Shown here: piece after piece, positions 43,946 to 52,076 of the stretch
How the letters are laid out: every line of letters starts with the position of its first letter
How positions within the stretch are numbered: the stretch's first letter is position 1
DNA from: Ancylomarina sp. DW003
Lineage (GTDB): Bacteria > Bacteroidota > Bacteroidia > Bacteroidales > Marinifilaceae
Assembly (NCBI RefSeq): GCF_029029505.1
Contig: NZ_JAKJSD010000009.1
Coordinates: 1 to 64,000 of the forward strand
Direction: 5' to 3'
DNA length: 64,000 nucleotides
Position numbers and translations under genes: made by a program
The notes under the pieces: model-generated
Told to the model about the DNA's origin: nothing
What the model saw: only the letters and a program-made list of their open reading frames with translations
Databases searched by the model: none

Positions 43946-44791
43946 TTATTTTTGTACAATTTCGCTTGCCGTCCATTCGAACAAAGCACCATCATAAACT
44001 TTTACATTTGGATAAGCTAAGGCTGATGTTAGAGCTAAATAAACAACACCGGCACGTACACTAGATTCACAGTAAAGAATGATCTCTTTGTCCTTAGTTA
44101 TGCCAGCAGCATTGAATAAAGCTTGTAAATCTTCCTTAGACTTTAGTTTACCTTTTGTTGTCAACACCTTTTTAAATTCAAGATTGATTGCAGATGGAAT
44201 ATGCCCCTTAGGTAGCTTCGATTCTTTAATACCCTTGAATTCGTCAGCAGCACGAACATCTACGATTACTGAAGCAGCACTGTTCGAAGCTTTCTTAACT
44301 TGAGCGATAGAGGCAATGATACCTTTGTTTAGTTTTACGGCAAATGTTGTTGCTTTTCTTTTAGCAGGATTCTTGGTTACAGGCTTACGAGCCATTCTCC
44401 AGGCTTTCATATGTCCATCCAAAAGCTTTACATCTTTAGCACCTAAATATTTTAGAATCCAGTACATGCGTCCTGAATATTTACCAGAACCATTATCGTA
44501 AAGAACGATGGTATTGGTGTTGCTAAGACCTTTTTCTCCAAGGATTTTAGCAATTTCAGCAACTGTCTTAAGCGTGCTCTTAGGACTTGCTTTGTATAAA
44601 TCTTTATGGTTGATGTTTATTGCACCAGCAATATGAACTTTTTTGTAATCAGCAGGTTTTCTGGCACTAACCAGAACCACATTAGGGTCCTTCTTAATTT
44701 TTAAGAATTCTTTTACTGAAATTATATCTTGTCCGAAAGACATTTGAATGCCAAGAAAGCAAACAAAGGTCATTAATATCAATTTTTTCAT
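43946..44791 (-). CDS. Exported thiosulfate sulfurtransferase (tandem rhodanese)
   Basis: 281 residues with a signal peptide (MKKLILMTFVCFLGIQMSFG, cut near 20). Two rhodanese domains. The N-terminal one has Asp99 (VLYDNGSG) where the active cysteine would be, the usual inactive partner. The C-terminal one carries C241 in ILYCESSVRAG. It transfers sulfane sulfur from thiosulfate or polysulfide to an acceptor in the periplasm. Gaps of 78 and 73 nt separate it from the molybdoenzyme and porin genes, all in one direction, consistent with one operon. Confidence 0.9.
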   Translation of the reverse strand: MKKLILMTFVCFLGIQMSFGQDIISVKEFLKIKKDPNVVLVSARKPADYKKVHIAGAININHKDLYKASPKSTLKTVAEIAKILGEKGLSNTNTIVLYDNGSGKYSGRMYWILKYLGAKDVKLLDGHMKAWRMARKPVTKNPAKRKATTFAVKLNKGIIASIAQVKKASNSAASVIVDVRAADEFKGIKESKLPKGHIPSAINLEFKKVLTTKGKLKSKEDLQALFNAAGITKDKEIILYCESSVRAGVVYLALTSALAYPNVKVYDGALFEWTASEIVQK

Positions 44792-44864
44792 AAGTCTATA
44801 TATATTAGTTTGGTTTTCGGTTAATTTGGTATAAAGGGAGCCATAAGGCTCCCACGTTCCTGTT

Positions 44865-45896
44865 TTAGAACTTAACAGTTACCTGTAACATGAAAATATC
44901 GTTATCAATCTCATTCTCTCTCTCAGCTCTGTACACATAGTTAGCTTGAACTTTTGTCCAGTCGTTGAAGAAATAGTTTAGACCATAGGTTGTGCAAAAT
45001 TCAGTGTTGTTACCCATATCTTTATTTGAATCGAAGAATTCAAACTTAAGAACCGGTTGTAATTTGTTTTCGAATTCATACATGGCCATAATGAAACCAC
45101 CATCACGTTTGATGTCTCCCTGGTGCATTTCGATAGGCTCACCGCAGCCACCACCAGTCGTATACGAACCAACATCTTTTGCATATAAATATTCTGCTTG
45201 TAACATGAAACCACCTTGCTTGTACTGAAGATCAGCTCCCCAACGTGTTCTTTCGTCTTCAGGCATGCCGTCTACAGCAGCCGTTGCTTTACCAAATTTG
45301 TAACTAGCACCAATTTTTAGATTCTTATGAGGATTAGCAACTAAACGAGCAGCAATATCTTTTCTTTTATTGTCATCATTTTGGAACAAACCAGTTCCGT
45401 TAGTCAAAGCAACACTGTATTGGAATAGGGTTGTGTCAGCACCACCTAGTACCATGAAACCACGATCGCGATCAGGTGTAGCCAATTGCTCTACAGCTCT
45501 TGAACGATTAATGGTATGAAGTTTATGACATGGCGTGTTTAATTCCATAGAGATTGGAGATTTGAATGAACCAAAAGAAACACGTGCAAAATCGTAGCGA
45601 GAGTAGGTTACAAAGGCATCAAGTAAATAAGGTGTACCTCCATTTTTCGAAGGGCTGGTTTCAAGAACCATATAGTAACTAAAATCGTAAGGAATACTTC
45701 CCATTGCTCCAATACGAGCTCTATTGAAATTGAATGTATTGCTATCATCAATACCTTCTTGCTGGTTATACTCGAATTTTGGTTGGAAGAAACCAAATAC
45801 ATTAACACCTTCACTTGAAGGTTCGTCGCAACCTTGTGCGTTTGCTAAAACAGGTACCATGATGATAACCATTAGAGCTAATAGAATATTTTTCAT
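44865..45896 (-). CDS. Outer-membrane porin (OprO/OprP-like)
   Basis: 343 residues. Signal peptide ends at LANAQ (about 20). The mature sequence has alternating barrel strands (VFGFFQPKFEYN, FSYYMVLETSPS, FARVSFGSFKSP) and a C-terminal strand MLQVTVKF ending in Phe, all standard for the phosphate-selective porin O/P family. In this operon it may admit thiosulfate or another small anion, which is an inference. Unusual cysteines occur (GCDEPSS near the mature N-terminus, NTPCHKLH and TTGGGCGEP), possibly thiol-reactive or disulfide-forming. 113 nt separate it from the upstream rhodanese gene. Confidence 0.85.
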   Translation of the reverse strand: MKNILLALMVIIMVPVLANAQGCDEPSSEGVNVFGFFQPKFEYNQQEGIDDSNTFNFNRARIGAMGSIPYDFSYYMVLETSPSKNGGTPYLLDAFVTYSRYDFARVSFGSFKSPISMELNTPCHKLHTINRSRAVEQLATPDRDRGFMVLGGADTTLFQYSVALTNGTGLFQNDDNKRKDIAARLVANPHKNLKIGASYKFGKATAAVDGMPEDERTRWGADLQYKQGGFMLQAEYLYAKDVGSYTTGGGCGEPIEMHQGDIKRDGGFIMAMYEFENKLQPVLKFEFFDSNKDMGNNTEFCTTYGLNYFFNDWTKVQANYVYRAERENEIDNDIFMLQVTVKF

Positions 45897-46009
45897 GTTT
45901 AATTTTTTTAGTTTGGTTTAGGTTGTATAATAGGACTGCGCGTTTGAAGTCCTTAGGTAATGGGCTAAAAGACTTAGGAGCGAGGTTCACTCCCAAGTAA
46001 ATTTAGATT

Positions 46010-46963
46010 CTAGTGAGCACCAACTACCCAACGATTGCCGGTAATAGCAGTGTTGTCAGTCCACTGGCTGTGTGAATTATTTAAGCCATTCATTCCGAAC
46101 ATTAAACTCTTTGCCTTGTCATATCCAAGTACGTGTAAGTATGCAGTAATAATACTTGAAGTTTGTCCAGTATAGCAATAAGTTACGATAGTTTGGTTAG
46201 GATCAAGATTGAAAATCTGACTTCCATCTAGTGTTAGAGGGTTTAAACGGTAAGCACCTTTAAAATGACCAAAACCATTCCAGTCAGTTTCTGAGAAGTA
46301 GTTGTTAATTTGATAGTTTTCAGGAGTAGCTAATACATCTGCATTACCAACAGACCAAGTTGTGTTCTCAAGCATTGCTTGTACTCTTTCCTTAAGAATT
46401 TCAGTAGGCTCAGTTGCTGTCGTATATAAAATAGGAGCTGGGAAAGTTGAAGGGTTAACAGGAGCATCATTAGTCCAATTTTCATGACCTACAGCTGCAT
46501 CACCAACATTTGCATCCCATTTAGCAGGACTACCTTGTCCACTCATACCCCACTTTAAAAGTTTAGCATTGGGGTAACCACTCAAACGTAAAGCGACAAC
46601 ACCTCTGGCAGCAGTCTGACCTGTATAACAAACAACAAGTATCTCTTTATCTGCACCTTTTGCAGTTTCTAATATATTTCCTAATGTAGAGTTTACAGCT
46701 CCAGTTAAATGACTAGCGTCAAAGTCTACAGCCTTACGAATATCAATAATGTATTTGCCATCAATAGTTTTTGTGGCAAACTTACCATTCTCTGTAGTCG
46801 AGATAACTTGGTTTAGGTCCATTTGATTATCTACAAGGTAGCTTTGAAGTGTTTCAAATGCAGGGTTGTCAACACCAGCAGTATCATTATCTTCTTTACA
46901 AGACGAAAGGAATAACATCGGCAATAAAGCCAAAAGGACTAGAAATTTTGTGAACTTTTTCAT
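46010..46963 (-). CDS. Lipoprotein with two rhodanese domains
   Basis: 317 residues. Lipobox LSSC (C22). Two rhodanese domains, both with an intact cysteine in the same loop: CYTGQTAARG (C112) and CYTGQTSSII (C263). The CYTGQT loop differs from the CESSVRA/CKKSKRS loops of the other two rhodaneses in the locus, suggesting a different sulfur acceptor or donor. Anchored in a membrane facing the periplasm or exterior. It is the second gene from the 5' end of the minus-strand run, 65 nt after the first. Confidence 0.88.
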   Translation of the reverse strand: MKKFTKFLVLLALLPMLFLSSCKEDNDTAGVDNPAFETLQSYLVDNQMDLNQVISTTENGKFATKTIDGKYIIDIRKAVDFDASHLTGAVNSTLGNILETAKGADKEILVVCYTGQTAARGVVALRLSGYPNAKLLKWGMSGQGSPAKWDANVGDAAVGHENWTNDAPVNPSTFPAPILYTTATEPTEILKERVQAMLENTTWSVGNADVLATPENYQINNYFSETDWNGFGHFKGAYRLNPLTLDGSQIFNLDPNQTIVTYCYTGQTSSIITAYLHVLGYDKAKSLMFGMNGLNNSHSQWTDNTAITGNRWVVGAH

Positions 46964-47028
46964 TGTAATCGGATTTAGGTTTTAATTATTAGGTTTTATT
47001 AGCGGGTTGGAAGGATTATAATTTGGTA

Positions 47029-47565
47029 TTAACACCCTCCTGAATCTTCTTCTTCGGCAGCTGCGTTCATTTCGGCACCAACTTCAATTTTATCTTCTTT
47101 AATTTCCGGGTATTTGGCAGTCCATTCGGCCCAGCCACCTGATATGCTTTTTATATTAGTATAGCCCAATTGTTCAAGAGCAAGTGCAGCTAAAGCAGAT
47201 CGCTTTGATTTCTTACAATACAAAACCAGAAACTCATTTTTCTCAGGAACATACATACCTTCTTCATCCCATACTTTCTCGCTGTTGATACGAAATTCAA
47301 TTACACCTCTTGGGATAGAAATTGATCCGGGAATGAACCCTTTTTTGTGTTCTTCAGGTAAACGAACATCTATAAGAATATAAGCAGAGTCACTATTCAT
47401 TAGTGCGTGAAAGTCATCTATACTTAAATCGTCGGTCAACGATCGAGCTTCGGCAATCATTTCATCAATATTCTCGTAAGCTTTTTCTTCAGGAATACTC
47501 TTCATACTACATCCCCACATTGATATTATTAAGGAGACTGAAAGAAGGACTTTTGTTGTCTTCAT
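47029..47565 (-). CDS. Single-domain rhodanese lipoprotein
   Basis: 178 residues, lipobox MWGC (C19), one rhodanese domain with C117 in VLYCKKSKRSA and the GGWAEW end motif. The short C-terminal tail EEEDSGGC ends in a cysteine, which could hold or hand over sulfur. First gene of the sulfur locus and divergent from the FNR-type regulator, from which it is separated by about 300 nt of regulatory DNA. Confidence 0.88.
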   Translation of the reverse strand: MKTTKVLLSVSLIISMWGCSMKSIPEEKAYENIDEMIAEARSLTDDLSIDDFHALMNSDSAYILIDVRLPEEHKKGFIPGSISIPRGVIEFRINSEKVWDEEGMYVPEKNEFLVLYCKKSKRSALAALALEQLGYTNIKSISGGWAEWTAKYPEIKEDKIEVGAEMNAAAEEEDSGGC

Positions 47566-47744
47566 ATGATTCGGGTTTTTGGTTAATTTCTTTTATAAAA
47601 AGATATTCAATAGAAATAGATCTATAATAAGCTGTCTAATAAAGATTAATTTCTTTAATGTAATATTAGAGCTTTATGGGAAGATATACTTGTGATTTGC
47701 AATGCAATAACTCAAGTTGATTTTTGGAATATGCAAGAAAAAAA

Positions 47745-47826
47745 TTGATGGGATTGGTATAGAAACTTGATCTATTACATGTCGAAAATTGATATATAAC
47801 ATGTTTTATCTTGATAGATTTGTATA
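47745..47826 (+). promoter_or_regulatory. Array of four TTGAT half-sites at exact 22-bp spacing
   Basis: TTGAT begins at 47745, 47767, 47789 and 47811. The middle two extend to TTGATCTATTACATGT and TTGATATATAACATGT (14 of 16 identical). TTGAT is the FNR half-site, and the neighbouring regulator has the matching recognition-helix residues. The third and fourth sites overlap the -33 to -7 region of its own promoter (probable -7 TATATTTA at 47825-47832). Spacing of 22 bp is two helical turns, so all sites face the same side. A further TTGAT lies at 47717. Confidence 0.65.
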
Positions 47827-47867
47827 TATTTAGATCCCTAGATTGAAAACCTAAACGACCAAATATT

Positions 47868-48563
47868 ATGACTATCCCCGAAAAAACAGTCACTTGCAAG
47901 AATTGCCTAACTAAATCAGAATGCTTTAAAGAACTAAATGATTCTCAGCTCGAAAAAATTGAAGAAGGACGACTGGAAGTTACTTTTAAAAAAGGTGAAG
48001 TTATTTGTAAGCAAGGCATGTTGGCGTCACATGTGATCTATATTCGGAAGGGATTTGTGAAACTTTATATAGAAGGAGACAATGGAAAGAACATTATTTT
48101 GACCATTGAAAAGGAGGGCTACCTTATCGGTTTACAATCATTATTTGGCAAGAATGTTTTCCATTACACTGCAGTGGCTTACGAGGAAACTGCAGTGTGT
48201 TTATTTAATATGAGTGCCTTGAGTCATTTACTGGAGCATAATGCTAAATTTGCAGCAAAGTTAATTGCCCGTTTGAATGAAAATACTATTCGAAGCTATA
48301 GCAGATTGTTTTGCTTGACACAGAAACAATCTAGTGGTAGATTGTCTGAAATACTACTATGCCTGTCGAATAGAATTTATGAGAGTCCACGTTTCAATTT
48401 AGGATTATCTCGAAAAGACCTGGCAGAATTGACTGTGATGTCAGTGGAAAGTTTATCGCGTGTTATCAAGGAATTTAAAGACGATAAGCTGATTAAAGTG
48501 GATGGAAAAGCAATTGAGATATTAGACCGTAAACGTCTTGAATTGATTTGTGAGAACGGCTAG
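47868..48563 (+). CDS. FNR-type transcription regulator (Crp/Fnr family)
   Basis: 231 residues. The N-terminal cysteines C10, C13 and C19 give the C-x2-C-x5-C spacing of E. coli FNR. C111 lies 92 residues on, where FNR has its fourth ligand, so a [4Fe-4S] oxygen-sensing cluster is likely. A cyclic-nucleotide-binding-type beta roll covers about 25-145. The winged helix-turn-helix is at about 180-215 (LSRKDLAELTVMSVESLSRVIKEF). Its recognition helix E-x-x-S-R (VESLSR) equals the FNR residues that read TTGAT. Divergent from the sulfur locus, so probably its regulator and autoregulated. Confidence 0.9.
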   Translation: MTIPEKTVTCKNCLTKSECFKELNDSQLEKIEEGRLEVTFKKGEVICKQGMLASHVIYIRKGFVKLYIEGDNGKNIILTIEKEGYLIGLQSLFGKNVFHYTAVAYEETAVCLFNMSALSHLLEHNAKFAAKLIARLNENTIRSYSRLFCLTQKQSSGRLSEILLCLSNRIYESPRFNLGLSRKDLAELTVMSVESLSRVIKEFKDDKLIKVDGKAIEILDRKRLELICENG

Positions 48564-48593
48564 TTTTAGCATTAGAAACTTATGATTAAAAAG

Positions 48594-48636
48594 AAATGGC
48601 GACTTATAACCTGATTAGGGAAATAAGCCGCCATTT
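48594..48636. terminator. Terminator between the FNR-type gene and the SHOCT lipoprotein gene
   Basis: AAATGGCG (48594-48601) pairs with CGCCATTT (48629-48636), with inner CTTAT/ATAAG pairing. Serves both convergent genes. Confidence 0.65.
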
Positions 48637-48654
48637 TATTGGTAATACTTTACC

Positions 48655-49263
48655 TTACTCTTGGTTTAATATTTTCTTTTTTTCTGCATCAAATTCTTCC
48701 TTGGTCAGAATCCCTTGATCCAATAACTTTTTAAGCTCAGTAAGCCTTGTAGCTTTTGATTTTATGATTGTTTCTGTAGGTGTTTCTTTGTAATTATCAG
48801 GACAACCTGTGTAATTAAGCATGTAATGGTAATTTTTGTAATCAATTTTTGATACCCCATTCTCATGAATACTTGGTTTCCAGAAAGAACCTGATGCACC
48901 ATCAACAATTAATCCCCAAGGTACGGGAACACCTCCAATTACACCTGTCCATGTCACTAAAGTTCCTGCAAGTGTCCATCCTCTAAAACTTTTTTCTGTG
49001 AAATCGAATATCTGTTCATCACAATTAGGTTCTTTTATACTAATTGAGAAGGAATCAGCATATTTTCTGGGAGCTAAGAATTCTGCTTGTCCGATTCCTT
49101 TAGCATTTCCTTCGTAGGAAATAACAGCATTGGGATGGTTTTCTACAGTTACATGTGCTACATACTTGCTTCCACCAATGATTACACCACAGCTTGATAA
49201 AATAGTAGTGGATAAAAGCAGAACAGCAAATTTTGTTTTTAGCTTGAGTAGAGTTTTGATCAT
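48655..49263 (-). CDS. SHOCT-domain lipoprotein
   Basis: 202 residues. Lipoprotein signal with lipobox ILSSC (about residue 25). The middle part (VENHPNAVISYEGNAKGIG...) is PEGA-like, i.e. a short beta domain found in surface proteins. A glycine-rich hydrophobic stretch lies at about 95-125 (LVTWTGVIGGVPVPWGLIVDG). The C-terminal 30 residues are a SHOCT domain (RLTELKKLLDQGILTKEEFD), an oligomerisation module. Function unknown. Convergent with the FNR-type gene. Confidence 0.75.
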   Translation of the reverse strand: MIKTLLKLKTKFAVLLLSTTILSSCGVIIGGSKYVAHVTVENHPNAVISYEGNAKGIGQAEFLAPRKYADSFSISIKEPNCDEQIFDFTEKSFRGWTLAGTLVTWTGVIGGVPVPWGLIVDGASGSFWKPSIHENGVSKIDYKNYHYMLNYTGCPDNYKETPTETIIKSKATRLTELKKLLDQGILTKEEFDAEKKKILNQE

Positions 49264-49432
49264 TATGTTTTTCTTTGAAGATTAGTTTGATTTTTGGATT
49301 TCAAACATAATGAAAATATTTATCTTTTTAATCTGAATTTGAAATCATAGGTTTAGAATTAAAACTATTTAATTTCGGGCCCTATAATTGAAATTATAGG
49401 GCTTATAAAAGAAAAGATAAAAGTGACGAACT

Positions 49433-50515
49433 CTAGACTTTATAAACCATAGCATTGATATTCATTCCCGCACCTACCGATGCGAATACAACACTATCAC
49501 CCTTATTTATTTTATGAGGTTGCAATTCTCCTTTAAGAATAAGATCAAGTAGAGTAGGTACAGTTGCAACCGATGAATTCCCTAACCACGATACAGTCAT
49601 TGGCATAATGTCTTCAGGTAGTTCATCTATATTATATAGAGCATATAATCGTTTTAATATGGCATCATCCATTTTTCCATTGGCTTGATGAATCAATACT
49701 TTTTTAATCTCTTTAAGTGGAGTCTGACTCTTAAGGAGAGCGGTTTGTATAGCTTGAGGAACTGTTGTTAGTGCATACTGGTATAATTTACGACCATTCA
49801 TTTTCAAGAATAAAGCATCTTTATGCTCACTATCAGGATTGAAAGATTTATCCATATACAACATTTCAGAGTACTCATAGGTATCTGATCGAGTGGCATG
49901 GGCTAATATACCTGTGGGCGTATCATTTACCTTACCTTCTAAAATTACGGCACCAGCACCATCGGCATAAAGCATACTGTCTCTATCGTTTGGATCGGAA
50001 ATTCGAGATAAAACATCGGCACCAATAACTAATATTTGTTTTGCATCACCTGATTTGATGTAATAATCGGCCTGAATAGTTGCCTGTAACCAGCCCGGAC
50101 ATCCGAATGGCAAATCGTAAGCAATACAATTTGGATTTTGAATCTTTAGCTTATGCTTGACACGTGCAGCCAAACTGGGAACAAGATCAGATTTTCTGTT
50201 ATCATGTTTAACATCACCAAAATTGTGAGCGACAATAATATAATCCAGCTCTTCCTTATTTATTTGTGAGCTTTTTATGGCATCCTCCGCAGCAAAAAAA
50301 GCAATATCCGAAGTGACTAAATCTTTTGAAACATGCCGTCTCTCAGCAATAGTAGTTATATTTTCAAACTTCTCAGTTATTTCTTGATTGGATTTTTCAC
50401 TCTTCTTGCCATAAGTGTCGTAAAATTCACTAGTGAGGAAATCCTCGTTTTTCACTTTTTTTGATGGGATATACTTTCCTGTTCCTTTGATAATACTGTA
50501 GATTCTACTACTCAT
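49433..50515 (-). CDS. 3-oxoacyl-ACP synthase III-type enzyme (KAS III/FabH-like)
   Basis: 360 residues, thiolase fold. The catalytic triad is complete: C139 in DLPFGCPGWL, H276 in LIHQANGK, N313 in WLGNSSVATVP. It condenses an acyl-CoA or acyl starter with malonyl-ACP. It is longer and more divergent than housekeeping FabH (about 330 residues), with an N-terminal insertion near 28-48 (TSEFYDTYGKKSEKSNQEIT). A specialised starter unit is therefore likely. No ACP or other fatty-acid genes are adjacent, and the substrate cannot be predicted. Confidence 0.85.
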   Translation of the reverse strand: MSSRIYSIIKGTGKYIPSKKVKNEDFLTSEFYDTYGKKSEKSNQEITEKFENITTIAERRHVSKDLVTSDIAFFAAEDAIKSSQINKEELDYIIVAHNFGDVKHDNRKSDLVPSLAARVKHKLKIQNPNCIAYDLPFGCPGWLQATIQADYYIKSGDAKQILVIGADVLSRISDPNDRDSMLYADGAGAVILEGKVNDTPTGILAHATRSDTYEYSEMLYMDKSFNPDSEHKDALFLKMNGRKLYQYALTTVPQAIQTALLKSQTPLKEIKKVLIHQANGKMDDAILKRLYALYNIDELPEDIMPMTVSWLGNSSVATVPTLLDLILKGELQPHKINKGDSVVFASVGAGMNINAMVYKV

Positions 50516-50699
50516 ATGTTTATAAATTGTTTAGGGGATAAACGATTTTACTAAGGAAGGGGTGAGTGTGTGACACTCCAGGCTTTTCAAGTCGATCCTA
50601 ATATTAGTAAAATATATTTAATAATTAGCTGTGTTTTAGCAATTATTAGAATGAAAATCTTTGGGTATTGTCTGATGGTGGAAGGGTATAAAAAGCGAA

Positions 50700-50732
50700 A
50701 ATGCCACATCAAGGAAGCATAGATGTGGCATT
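50700..50732 (-). terminator. Terminator of the M14 peptidase gene
   Basis: Perfect 11-bp stem (50700-50710 with 50722-50732). On the minus strand the T-rich tract TTTTCGCTTTTT follows. Confidence 0.8.
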
Positions 50733-50765
50733 CTCTGAGTAATATACAGAGTGTATATATTTTTA

Positions 50766-51893
50766 TTATCTTAAGTGATCAACCACCTGTAAAATAGGGT
50801 GAAGGAAAGATTCTCCAAATAAAATACTTCGTTCCGGAGACCATCCAAATTCAGGATCTGGTAGATCATTATTATCCTTAAATGGCATTTCAACGGTCAA
50901 AGATAAACATTTATATCGTTCCCCAATATGTTTTGAACAGATTGCAAGGTTGGCCTTACCAGGTTCGTTCTTTGGGTAACCATGAGTGTCTTGGAAATCA
51001 GGACAAGAGGCCTTCCACGATTCGGTGAAATTTTCTAAAAGATTTTTTAATCTCTCATCAAAAGAAGGAATTCCTTCAATGCTTGAAATAAAGTTATAAG
51101 GTAAATCTTCATCACCATGAATGTCGAGATTTAAGTCACAACCAACTTGATCCATCATATTACGAACATGATAAACCTCAGGGCTAAAATCAAGTTTAGG
51201 CTCAGCCCACTCACGATTTAGGTTAGCACCAGCAGCATTTGATCTTAAGTTACCTAAAATACTACCGTCAACATTTATATTAGGAACAATATAGAATACC
51301 GCTTTGTTTAATAATGTTCTCGACACAGCGTCGTCTTCATCAAGAAGTTTACCAATGAAACCTTCCATAAACCATTCTGCCATTGATTCACCTGGATGCT
51401 GACGTGCAATGACCCAAACCTTTTTCTTTTCAGGAGCAGGCTCACCAACAATAAGCATGTCGATATCGCGACCTTGAATGGTTTCACCTATCGATACCAG
51501 TTCGCACTCTGGTGAAAGCTGCGCATTGTGTACCAAGTTAAGGTGCTGATCGTAGCTATAAGGTGCAAAATAAGCGTAGAATACTGAGTTGAATTCTGGA
51601 GTGTGCTCAATCACCAATTCTTTTCCATCGTAGCTACTAGGAACTCTAAACCAAGTTTCTTTATCGTAAGAAGCTACTGCAGAATAACCATTATATCCTT
51701 CAGGATACGATGCTTCAGAAGCATTCATTAGACGCATTTTACAGGCTTGATTTTGTGCGCCTTGTAAACGAAAATGAAACCATTGGAAGAAATCAGAATT
51801 GGTATCCTTATTTATTTCAAGTTGAATATTTGAAGCAGTGGTACAATCAATAACTTTGATATTACCACTGTCAAAATTTGAATTAATTTTCAT
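50766..51893 (-). CDS. M14-family zinc carboxypeptidase (cytosolic carboxypeptidase-like)
   Basis: 375 residues without a signal peptide. An N-terminal beta domain (about 1-125) is characteristic of cytosolic carboxypeptidase-like M14 enzymes. The catalytic domain has zinc ligands H166 and E169 (RQHPGESMAEW) and H259 (DIHGDED), the substrate-binding NVDGS...NREW segment, and the general-base glutamate in LTVEMPFKD near residue 340. All catalytic residues are present. Bacterial members trim C-terminal residues, often Glu, from peptides or proteins, and the actual target is unknown. Own promoter and terminator. Confidence 0.9.
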   Translation of the reverse strand: MKINSNFDSGNIKVIDCTTASNIQLEINKDTNSDFFQWFHFRLQGAQNQACKMRLMNASEASYPEGYNGYSAVASYDKETWFRVPSSYDGKELVIEHTPEFNSVFYAYFAPYSYDQHLNLVHNAQLSPECELVSIGETIQGRDIDMLIVGEPAPEKKKVWVIARQHPGESMAEWFMEGFIGKLLDEDDAVSRTLLNKAVFYIVPNINVDGSILGNLRSNAAGANLNREWAEPKLDFSPEVYHVRNMMDQVGCDLNLDIHGDEDLPYNFISSIEGIPSFDERLKNLLENFTESWKASCPDFQDTHGYPKNEPGKANLAICSKHIGERYKCLSLTVEMPFKDNNDLPDPEFGWSPERSILFGESFLHPILQVVDHLR

Positions 51894-51930
51894 ATTTCTT
51901 TGTTTTAAGTTGTCTTTTTTTATCGATAAC

Positions 51931-51938
51931 CAAAGATA
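51931..51938 (-). promoter_or_regulatory. -7 promoter element of the M14 peptidase gene
   Basis: TATCTTTG on the minus strand, 38 nt before the start codon at 51893. Confidence 0.5.
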
Positions 51939-52012
51939 ATTTTTTTGGAAACTTAGACCTATAGTTTGGCTTTATTTCTGTGTAAAATCTAAAGTTCGGA
52001 AAAGCTATATTT

Positions 52013-52044
52013 TATTGATAAACTTAATTATTTGTATAAATTTG
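52013..52044 (+). promoter_or_regulatory. Promoter of mltG
   Basis: TATTG (52013-52017), a 19-nt spacer and TAAATTTG (52037-52044). Leader about 28 nt. Confidence 0.5.
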
Positions 52045-52076
52045 TGGGTAAGGATAAGACCTGAAAACAAAGAAAT

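Noticed and set aside
47745-47832. Evenly spaced repeats resembling a small CRISPR array
   Set aside because: Only TTGAT and part of 16 bp are repeated, the period is 22 bp, there are no cas genes and the site is a promoter region. Regulator half-sites explain it better.
48655-49263. Assigning the SHOCT lipoprotein to the sulfur locus
   Set aside because: It is separated by the FNR-type gene and a terminator and reads toward it; no sulfur-related motif.
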